Of a stretch of 64,000 nt of DNA, positions 49,231 through 58,730 are shown one piece after another. Location: contig WBVU01000003.1 of NCBI GenBank assembly GCA_009192285.1, forward strand, positions 2,635,973 to 2,699,972. The letters run 5' to 3'. The notes beneath the pieces were generated by a model that did no database searches, was not told the origin of the DNA, and worked only from the letters and a program-made list of their open reading frames with translations. Origin of the DNA: Morchella semilibera. Taxonomy: Eukaryota; Ascomycota; Pezizomycetes; Pezizales; Morchellaceae. The stretch's first letter is position 1; each line of letters opens with the position of its first letter. The translations under genes were made by a program, and so were the position numbers.

Positions 49231-50124
49231 CGTTTCTGTGATGTTTCGGCGGTGGTTCATTTGTTTAGCTTATGTGTTTGATGAGAATCTGGTTTTCTTT
49301 TTTTTTTCTTTTTCTTTATGATCGATCATGTCTCGTTTAGCCGGCAGCATATTACATCCATTTGAAATTTTTGTCCGTGCTATGAAAGAACCCGGGGGTC
49401 TTGTTTTTCTTTCAAAATACTTGAGCCGTTGCCTGGATGTTTCCTCTTTGTAGCCGGGAGTGCAGTGTCTACACAGCTTCTCATGTAGGGAGGGGGGGGC
49501 AACAGGAAGATGGATGAGGGGTAAGTGAATGGGCGCTTTTGATGACCTGTTGTTCTTTTTTTTTTTTTCAATTATAAGATGTATGTCTAATTGATAATGA
49601 TATATGTGTATGTAGTATGAAATGAGATGAAATGAGATAAATTGTACTCGAGGAGGGAAGTTCAAGATGGCCAGTGTTCGTCATTCCATGATAGCTGGTC
49701 AGTTGTTTATATTTGCCAGGTGGGTGGATATAATAATATAATTATAAGGCCTATGTATCTGTAGGCAGAGTAGAGCATGGGGTTTGAATACTTGTACAGA
49801 GGTCTCTTTTCTCCCCAGCAGTGGAATGTATTGGCATCTTCTACTCCACCAACCACACACATCACATACTCCAACTGTATCAATCACTCGCAGTCTCTCA
49901 AGTGTGTAATTTAACAATTAACAGCAAGATTCATGATTAATTGTAATGCCGAGTGAGCTGTTCGATGAACGAATCCATGCCCGGGTAATTTACTCTTCAA
50001 GGCCCCCAAACCCTTATCTTTATCGCACTATCGATATAGAGCTACCACTTCCCTTCTACTACTTACTTCAATCCTATACTATACTTACTACTACTACAAC
50101 AACTACTGCTACTAAAACTATACA
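49231..50124. other. Intergenic region
   Basis: No supportable gene. T-rich runs just after the previous stop (about 49293-49318), another T run near 49556-49568 and AT-rich DNA are present. A pyrimidine/ACT-rich leader (about 50040-50120) precedes the dehydrogenase. Confidence 0.6.
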
Positions 50125-51528
50125 ATGCCCTCCACACTCGGCGAATCAGTGGATGACCGTAAAACAGTGCTCATAACTGGGTGGGTAGCTACTGCACTAC
50201 TTGTTGTATAATATGGTGCGCCGTGGAGCTAATGGGGAGCGGGGTGTCTGGACATTAGGGCCGGCGTTGGTGGAATCGGTGAAGCTCTCGCAAAAGAATT
50301 TCATAGGAAAGGTCAGTACCCCCCCGTTGTTTGGTACTTACCTGACCGACTGACTGACTGTCTGCAGGCTACCGTGTCTTTGCGACTGCCCGCCGCCTCG
50401 AGACCATCACCGAGCTCGAAGACACCCTCGGCCTCGAGATCCTCCAGCTCGATGTCACAAACACACACAACATCCAATCGGTGCGTGACGAGATTGCCCA
50501 CCGCACCGGTGGCAAGCTCGACGTCCTCGTCAACAATGCGTAAGCCCCCCCCCCCCCCCGCAACCAGAGGGGCAGGATTGGCGCTGATTAGGACTACAAC
50601 TAATACTGCTTAGAGGCTACTCGCAGATCGCAGCCGCGACAGACCTAGAGATCGATACGGTGGTGAAGGACATGTTTGAGATCAACGTGTTCGGCGTCAT
50701 GCGCATGGTGCAGGAGTTCGTGGGGCTGCTGATCGCGGCGGACGGCGGCGGCACAATCGTGAATGTGGGCTCGATTGCGGGCGTCATGCCGTACGTGTTT
50801 GGGAGTGCGTATGGCGCGACAAAGGCGGCGCTGCATAGCTATGCGGACTGCTTGAGGGTGGAGCTGGCGCCGTTTGGGTAGGTCGAAAGGTACTTCATGT
50901 TGGGTTGTTGTTGGCTAATTGTGTTGCGGCGGACGGGTAGGGTCAAGGTTATAACGGTACGTTCCCCAATCCCTGCGGGAGGCTTGCGGTGCTGATATGC
51001 TCGTTTTCAAGGTCATCACCGGCGGAATCACCTCCAACATCGCGCGGCACTCAATAGCGGGCTCCTTCCTGCCCTCCAGTCAGTCCCCCCTCACCCGCCA
51101 CCACCACCACCACCGCTAACACAGGCATACAGCATCCCTCTACCTCCCCATCATATCGCACTTCCGCGCGCGCGCCGGAAACTCCCAGGTCGGCGCCCAG
51201 TCGGCCGCCAGCTACGCGCGCGCCGTCGTGCGCCAGGTCATGAAGCCCGACTGGCGCAAGCCGCTCTGGTTCTGGCAGGGACACTTTGCAAAGATGGCGT
51301 GGTTCATCAGCACGTTTTTGTGGAAGGGCGCCTTTGTATGTCCCCCCCCCCCCGGGAAGAGAGATGGGTGGCTAACGGTGGACACAGGACTATGGGATGA
51401 AGAGGAAGTTTGGGCTCCTGGAGATGAGGAAGAAGTGGCTGCTGGTCAGTAAGGAGGCCAAGAAGGAGGCGGAGGCGGAGGCGGGCAGCAGCAGCAGTGG
51501 GAGCGGGAGGAAGATGAAGGGGTATTAG
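50125..51528 (+). CDS. AYR1-like short-chain dehydrogenase/reductase
   Basis: A 323-residue SDR related to yeast Ayr1, the NADPH-dependent 1-acyl-dihydroxyacetone-phosphate reductase of lipid droplets and ER. Eight exons: 50125-50180, 50259-50311, 50368-50539, 50614-50877, 50941-50956, 51012-51078, 51133-51335 and 51388-51528. All phases agree and the total is exactly 972 nt. The cofactor motif TGAGVGGIG is at residues 18-26. LDVLVNNAG is near 87-95. The catalytic set is Asn118, Ser147, Tyr160 and Lys164 (SAYGATKAA). A hydrophobic C-terminal segment (FWQGHFAKMAWFISTFLW) is typical of membrane-attached Ayr1-like proteins, followed by a Lys/Glu/Ser tail. Third positions are strongly GC-rich compared with genes before 46 kb. 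The substrate could also be another lipid ketone. Confidence 0.9.
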
Positions 51529-52060
51529 AGGACCGGATATCCGAAGTTTCTTCTGATTCCGGGTCGGGCATGTATCTAGGTAGAAGCTTATGTCGTGAAG
51601 CTGCCTGCAGGGGGGAGTATATAAAAATAAAATGAATGCATGGCCGGGACAAGTAGTGACCACCCGGACGGATACTTATCTCCTTTCATGACGGGCCTCT
51701 TATTATCAGAGGTTTAAAGTGCATGTATATCCGGCACCCGGGTAGGCCGCGAGCGCAGCTGCGCACGGTTACCACGGACGAGTGATACATTGTGATGCAA
51801 ACACCGGGGTCTGTCATTGAGCTTTGGTACGCGCGTATATGCCCTTTGCTTGCTGGCTTGTTTAACATACTACACACCTGCGGGGTTGGGGTTGGTAGCT
51901 ATCTCACCCGCTCGCTCAATTGCGAGTAGAGAGAAGGAAAGCCCACGAGGACATCAAAATGTCAAATCCCAGAATTAAGAAAAACGTCCCTAAATACATG
52001 TTCCATTTCCGTCCGACGCCGCGCAAAAACACAAAAGAGAGAGAGAGAGAGAGAGCTAAG
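51529..52060. other. Short intergenic region between convergent genes
   Basis: No gene seen. A GA-dinucleotide stretch lies near 52037-52055, just past the RTA1-like stop codon. Confidence 0.6.
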
Positions 52061-52818
52061 CTAAACTACAGCGGGGGTGCGCGAGCCCAGCATGCCATGT
52101 CCGCCCCCGGTGTCGCCCGCCCGCTTGACGACCGTCCTGCGCAGCCCAACATTGGGCAGGAAGTCTAAGATGGTGAAGACCACCAGTACGCCTATTCATA
52201 ACCTTGTCAGTAAGGAATGAGAGGGGGCGGGGGGGGGGGGGGTAGTAGAACGTACAGTGCATCAAACACCCGAGGATGACGGGGCACGCGGCATTGACGG
52301 CGTGCAGCACTCCCTGCCCTCCCAGCGCTTCGCGACGAACGAGAAGAAGCCGAGGCCAGCCTCGGCGGTGCGGGCGCCGCGCTGGGCGGTGATGTCGGCG
52401 GGGGCGATCACGGAGGCGCCGATCAGTGAGGTGACGTCGAAGGTGGGGGTGATGGAGCGGGCGGGGGTGGGGGGTGGGCGTGGTGTAGAGGATTAGTGGG
52501 CCCGTGGCCATGTAGCAGGCGGCGGCCGTGCTGGGGGAGGGTGAATGGATGGAGGTGACTTACACTTCGGGGGCGAGACTAGGAGGTGGTTAGTATTGAG
52601 GGCATAATATGATATTCGTGCCGGAGGGAATATGTACCTACATGATCATGACCAGCTGCACGATGGCCGTGGGCAGCGACGGATCGTAGCGGTACCAGCT
52701 TAATTTTTGGCCATTGACTGAATTCATGAAGGCGTGAGATAATAATTAGCAATCATGTGTGTATTTAAAGGTATGAAAAAGCACTTGATTTAATTGTTGT
52801 TAAATACTTACGCATCAT
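52061..52818 (-). CDS. Small RTA1-like membrane protein, possibly degenerate
   Basis: My five-exon minus-strand model is 52818-52812, 52717-52642, 52578-52564, 52530-52256 and 52191-52061. All phases agree and give 504 nt (167 residues). The start MMLNGQKLSWYRYDPSLPTA and the segment ILAPEVTAAACYM resemble the N-terminus and the fourth helix of RTA1-like lipid-translocating proteins. The helices normally between them are missing. The rest has hydrophobic stretches (VNAACPVILGCLMH and VLVVFTILDFLP) that do not clearly match RTA1. Within exon 4 the protein-like frame switches twice. One extra C lies at plus G run 52469-52474 and one missing G near 52312-52323, and these cancel. The product may be a shortened paralogue, a pseudogene or a misread gene. 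Neighbouring regulator and reductase genes suggest a lipid-related context, but only weakly. Confidence 0.45.
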
Positions 52819-53986
52819 AAATTAGGTTGTTAACGCTGTCTAAAAAGATTACTATTCAGGAGTAGCTGTCACTGACAGATAGACCAAACTGGCGGATACG
52901 GGACAAAACCAGACTGATGGGTATGGAGGCTTGTTTTTATACATAGCGGGCCCTAGTGGTGAATATATATGTAGTTTTCTATACCACCCCGGGGCTCGGC
53001 GGTTTCTTTGTGCGTGTATGTCGGTGCCGGACCGCCCGAAGGGGGTATTAACAACTTAAATAATAACAAGCATCAATTTCGACAACCCGACATATCTGCT
53101 GCACTTTGGCAGGCATGGGGCTAATTAAGCGAATTTTCACCCTGGGACCCTTGAGTGGAACAGTGGGAATGATTTTTATCTTTATTTTTTTGGGAGGGTT
53201 CCTTTTTATGGAATTACCCAACTTTACGGAGAGAGAGGGGTATCGTGGAGTTGACTGCAGAGAATGATTAGGACCGTCAAGTATCTATATAGGTATTTAC
53301 ATACGCACATAGAGTATGTGGGTGAGTATATCCTCAATATGGGTTCCAGCACCCTGTCTCAGTACTCCTGAACCATGGAATCTGGGACGACGTTGGAGTT
53401 GTGATAAAAAGCAAAACACCGCGCAAAGGACCGCACAACCCCCAAGTAAATAAATAATAGATCCCAGATAGGTGCTACAAGGGGGTTCAGAGATTGGCGT
53501 TATTGAAACCCTACGCAATAATAAAGTATCTGTCAAGGGAGAGAAGCTTGAATTGTCTGCGATGGGAGCACCCATGACATGACATCTACCCGATATACGT
53601 AAGTACGGCATTGAACTAGTTAGGTCTAAATTAAAAGGTAAAAGATAAAAAATAAGAAATAAAAGATACCCCTCTTTAATCCTACTCCTCCCCCTTCTCT
53701 TATTATCACCATCATCATCACCATCTTCTCCCTATCCAACAGTTCGATCCCCAGCACTGCCGGCCTCAGTTTTCTAATCAGATGATAATTCAACCCCGGT
53801 ACTTGTACTCACCAGTTGCTTCTTCACTAGAGCATGTAGCTACATACAAGGATACCGGCACATAATATTAATAGAATCACCTCCTGAGTTCGTCTACCAG
53901 CATACATCCTATTAATCAGATTTTGTATGCACATGAGAGGGAAAGGGCGATGTAACCTCCTTATCCACACCACTTCAGTTTGACAA
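52819..53986. other. Shared upstream region of divergent genes
   Basis: About 1.17 kb between the divergent RTA1-like gene and the Zn2Cys6 gene. No gene is seen in it. AT-rich with an ATCACC-type repeat near 53704-53724. Shared promoters of this kind can coregulate both genes, but I see no clear zinc-cluster binding half-sites. Confidence 0.5.
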
Positions 53987-56129
53987 ATGATGGACTACGA
54001 GCAGCAGCATCTCTCTCCCGCCGGCTCACACTCACCCTCTACGGATCCCAGCCCTGTGGCGAGTTCCAATATCGCGGCAAACCAGCGGCCCGCCAGAGCT
54101 TGTGAGTACTGCCGGCTTCACAAGGTCCGCTGTGACATTGACCCCAGCGACCCGTTACGCCCATGTGGCCGCTGTCTCAAGGCCAATAGAGAATGTGTGA
54201 GCAGCTCCTACTCGCGAAAGCGGAGGAAGACGACGGACTCGCGGGTGCTGGAGCTGGAACGGAAGGTTGAGAGCCTGACGGAACGCCTCGATGCGGTCGA
54301 GAAGGGGGTGGTAATTAGCGGGTCGGGAAAGGGCGCTGATTCTGATGACCCCCCTCCTGCGCTAATTGTACACCCCCCATCATCATCATCGGCGGCGGCG
54401 GCGGCAGCGGCGGCGGCAGCACCACCACCATCGGTAACCCATCTTCCGGGCATTGACCCCGTCAAATATCTGAAAAAGGATGTTATAGACCGTGGCATCA
54501 TCAGCCTTGAGCTTGCGGAACGCATCTACGCCCATTATATCAACACCATATCGCCTGTCTTCCCCGGTGCGGTCTTTCCTGCCACCTCGTCCGCTGAGAT
54601 TCGCCGTACAAAGCCCACCGTATTCCTCGCCATTCTCGCAGCCTCCTCTGCGACGTTTGATGCAGCTCTTCAGGGTGTACTGCAGCGTGAGCTTCTCGAC
54701 AGTTACTGCGGGCAGATCATCCACCGCGGTGTAAAGTCGTTAGAGCTCGTGCAGGCCCTCACTATTTCGGTGCTATGGTATTATCCCCCAGATACATTTG
54801 GGGGAAATAACATCAACCAACTTATACACATGGCGGCGGTCATGACGCATGATATTGCACTCACAAAGCCCCACGGGCTCAAGAGAGCACCACCGCCGCC
54901 AGACCCCGCCGCGCAGGCAGAGCAGCAGCTGAATGAGCAGTTCCCGGTCGGCGCGGGGTGGAGGTTCTTGATTTGGGGGGCCAACAATGACTCTGCATTG
55001 CCCGAGTCTAGGAGAGCGCTGCTCTCTTGTTATTTTCTGTGCTCAAAGTTTACCCCCCCGGGCCTTTTCTGAGCGTAAACTATATTGAGCTAACGGATTG
55101 AGCAGTTCTTCCCGCCTTTTACGCCGCCCCTGCTTACTGCCATTCACACGGTATATGGCCGAGTGCGTTGAATTTTTCGAGACTACCCCCGAGACTACCC
55201 CCGGCATCATGCCTACCGACAAGCACTTTGCGCGCTGGATCCACATCTCACACATTGCCGACGATTATTGCGCTGCCATAGATGCCACCGACATCACCTC
55301 CGTGCACAGGCATACAATCATCACGGACTACCTCGGCCGCCTGGACGCCTGGCGCCACGAGACCGTTTCGGCCGCGCTCATGACCCCCGCTCTCTCCCTC
55401 TATCACCAATGCACTATCAAGCACTTCTACGACCGCATCCTGCATGCCCAACACATCACCGAAGAGGTCCGCACATTCATCTTCTCCGAGACCATGCCGG
55501 CCCCCGCCAGCCCGGAGCCGCCGCGGCCCCCCCATGCTAGCGCCTGTCTGCAGGCAGTCCATGCCTGCCTCGACACGTTTCTGGCACTCCCGCCAGCGTT
55601 TGCCGGGCGCTTGCCGGCACTGTTCTATATTGAAATGGGATATTCGGTTGGGCTACTCATCAAGATAGTCTTTAGGGGCACTGGCGACGTGGGCTTCGGG
55701 GGCTATGTCAACCGCTGCGTGGCGTTTATGGATGAAGTCATCAAGGGCGACCAGTCCCACGCAGCGGGACGACTAAAGGGAGTGGTGACAGGGCTGAAGG
55801 GGTGGCTGGATCGCATATCGAAAAAGGAGAGGGAGAGGGAGGAGAAGGAGCGGGAACAAGAGAGGGAGAGGGCGAGGGCGAGGGCGAGGGAGATGACCCC
55901 AGCTGCAGCTGCAGCACAGGCGGACGTTGTTGGGTTTGGGGCGGAGACCGGTGCGGGAGCGGGCATGGGCGTGGGCATGGGCATGGGCATGGGCATGGGC
56001 GAGGGGTGGGGCTGGGGTAATATCGGGCTGGATCCATCGGATCCGATGATGTGGGAGAGCTTTCCACTGACCGAGTTCCTGCAGATGGACTCGGGGTCGG
56101 GGGACGGAGGGGTCATGCCATGGAGTTAG
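53987..56129 (+). CDS. Zn2Cys6 transcription factor, Leu3/War1-like layout
   Basis: A 694-residue nuclear regulator in two exons (53987-55047 and 55106-56129). The 58 bp intron has a GTTTAC donor and a GCTAACG branch. The zinc cluster has cysteines 39, 42, 49, 60, 63 and 70. The loop between the third and fourth is long (DIDPSDPLRP), as in Leu3/War1-like proteins. A basic patch (SRKRRKT) and a heptad-like helix (LELERKVESLTERLDAVE, about 87-104), probably for dimerisation, follow. An alanine run lies near 135-144. The middle domain includes RRALLSCYFLCSN and, across the intron, RLLRRPCLLPFTRYMAECVE. The C-terminal third has an Arg/Glu-rich charged stretch and Gly-Met repeats (GMGVGMGMGMGMG), then an acidic tail. 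The ligand is unknown. No frame correction is needed despite long GC-rich runs. Confidence 0.9.
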
Positions 56130-56858
56130 GGGTTGGATAGATCCCCCACCTCCCCTCCATTCCTTCCCTACCTCCTGTCATTTTCTCTCTTTTTTTCTTT
56201 CCTTTCTCAATTTTTGTTTATAAACTTAGGATACGGAATGATAGACTACAGGTTACTTTTTTCACTCCCCTTCTTCTCGGTGCCAAAGTACTCAGCCCGC
56301 CACCCCACCGGCGTCCTGCTAATGAGATGAAAACCTCCTCAACCGTAGCCTCCACTGTTCCATATGAAACTGAAGTGGATTGTTATATATATAATCCCAC
56401 AAAACAGAAGAGCCAGTGACCGAGCGGACTACAACATTCAGTCTGATTATGTAGGTTGTTGCCAAGGAAACGTACGGGGTAATGATAGTTTTGCGGGTGG
56501 AGGGGGGGACTCGGAAAGGAGTGGGTGGGTTAGGTTTTCTTAGTGTTGATTCATGGGTTATCACTCGGTTCGTGGGGCTTGAGTTGGGTCGACATAGCGG
56601 TGGATTGGGGGGGGGGGGGGGGTGTGGCCACTCATAAGATCAAGTGCGTTCCATCTCATCTCTTTATGCTACTGTATAAGTAACCCCATTGCGTTTTGAC
56701 ATTCATTGGCGGCTTGCATGTCCCTTTCACGGCTCCAATGTCATCTATCTAGATATATAACTATCTCACTGTATGTAGGTTTGCACGCAGCCCCTTTGTC
56801 CGACTGTCTTCTTGTATTAAGGTAACAATACATACATACATGCACCACTCTAGACCCA
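56130..56858. other. Intergenic region between convergent genes
   Basis: No gene seen. CT-rich sequence after the Zn2Cys6 stop, a G run at 56607-56622 and AT-rich DNA. Confidence 0.6.
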
Positions 56859-57808
56859 CTACGCACATGGATAGTCCACCGCAGAGGCATTCGGGTTGTT
56901 CCCCAAGAGCGCCCCCCTCAGCCTACCGCGCGCGCACTTGACCGCCGTCACAAAGGCCTCCGCATTGACTAAAACAACAACCAACAAGTCAGCAAGCAGC
57001 TCTACCCCCCCACAAGTAGTACGCAAAACTTACGGATCGCCCCCGCCGCATCCGTGTGCGTGTTATCGAGCGGATACATCGCCTTCGCAGCATCATACCC
57101 GAGCGCCTGCTGCCTCGCCACCGAGTACCTCGTATGATCCACAAAGGGGACGCCCCTCTCCGCCGCCACCTCCCTCGCATACTCCGTGAACGGCCACGTC
57201 GTCGCCAGCGTCCCGTTGGCCCCCGACCAACTCATGGTCGGGACCATCCCGCTGACAACGGGGAGCGCATGGCGCGCCTCGACGTCGGCGATCATCTGCC
57301 GCAGGTACGAGCCGAAGGTTCGGACGACCTCTGCCGCGCCCGTCGCGTTGGTCACGGTCACGGTCTCGTCTCCCGTCCCCGCCAGCGTGGCCCGGTCCTT
57401 TCCGACGTCCGCGCCGGTGCCCGGCGTGCCGTTGTCGTTGTGGCCCATCTCGATTACGACGTAGTCGCCGGGGTGGAGGAGGTCGAGGAGTTGGGCCCAG
57501 AGGCCCTCGTTGATGAAGGAGCGGGTGGAGCGGCCGCCGCGCGCGCGGTTGACGAAGTTTGTGTTGAGGTAGGTGCCGAGGTAGTAGCCGAAGCTGTGAG
57601 GGGGGGTGTTAGTATGTTTGTAGTGGGGGGGGGGGGGGGAGGTTAGGTATGTGGACGGACCCTTGCAGCGGCGTGGTGGCGGGATTGTAGTTTGCGGCCG
57701 TGCTGTCGGAGCAGAGGTAGAGCGTCGAGTTCTTTGCCGTGGGCGTCGGCTTGCTGGACACGAGGCCGGCGGCGGCGAGGAGGAGCAGAGAGGGGTGAAG
57801 TACTTCAT
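56859..57808 (-). CDS. Secreted CE12 rhamnogalacturonan acetylesterase-like SGNH hydrolase
   Basis: A 272-residue secreted esterase of the SGNH fold. It probably deacetylates pectic rhamnogalacturonan, though CE12 also acts on other acetylated polymers. Exons on the minus strand: 57808-57661, 57593-57034 and 56968-56859. The signal peptide is about residues 1-19 (MKYFTPSLLLLAAAGLVSS). Block I is LYLCSDSTAA with nucleophile Ser36. Block II is NRARGGRSTRSF. Block III is VIEMGHNDNG. Block V is LDNTHTDAAGA with Asp226 and His229. The typical CE12 first motif is GDS; here it is CSDS, so the glycine is replaced. The frame breaks in the fifth codon region at a G run on the plus strand (57792-57795). 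One extra base restores the signal peptide and gives exactly 819 nt. It indicates plant cell-wall contact or saprotrophy. Confidence 0.88.
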
Positions 57809-58730
57809 TATCGACTACAATTGCGGTGAACTTGTTTGTTCAATTGGATCTATCCTGAGGAGGGAACAAAAAAGAACAAAAGGACGTCCTATATACTCCC
57901 TTTTATACCCCCGAGCAGTGAATCAATCAATCCGGGGGGTAAAATCAAGACTCTGCTACCCCGAAGCCTGAATGTCGGGATAATTGGAATAGCCACTACA
58001 TGAAAAGCTTGTTTGCTGCCACAGCTCGGCTACGCACCCCAGACCTCAACTACCCCGGGATTGCACTGCGACGGCGGCGCCGGGATCCGGTTCGGGTTAT
58101 TTGCGGCCGACGGAGAAACGGATGATTATTAGGCAGATCTCTGGGGCGGGGGGCAAGCATTGGGAACCGAACCGGGCTGTCTGTCTGCTCTATGGGGGTT
58201 TATGGTTGATGGCTGGCTGCATCATGGGGCGTCACTCTGCGGTGGTTGTGCCTGCCAAGGCGTGTGGTTGGTGTGGGTGGGATAACCGGTGCGGTGGGTT
58301 GTGTCCACCACCTCAATGTATGTATGTATATACCCTGCCCGCACGCGCTTGACTTCTCTTTAGAAAAAGCAGTGGTCTAATTTTTTAAAAACAATCAAGT
58401 AGGTATAACAACCACTACTCATAACGATCGATAACTCTACCCCCAATCCCAAAAATAACAATACGGAAGGTTATAGGTAGGCCCATCATCTCATCTCATG
58501 CAACCAGAAATAGCAAATCCCCAAAGAAATACCAAACAAGTAATAGAGGAAAAAAAATAATAATATAAAAAAATAAAATAAGAAACCAACACATGACCAG
58601 CTACCGGGTGATAAATAATGGGAAATAATGATAGAAATAGTAGGGGCTTGATGTGCGCTTGAGACTGGCGAAACTGGCGAAACTGGCACGTGTCGGGGGT
58701 CTGCGTACTGCAAAATAACTACTGGAAGGC
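57809..58730. other. Intergenic region
   Basis: No gene seen. The 5' side, GC-rich near 58050-58320, is probably promoter of the esterase. The AT-rich A-run segment 58548-58590 lies downstream of the JmjC gene. Confidence 0.55.
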
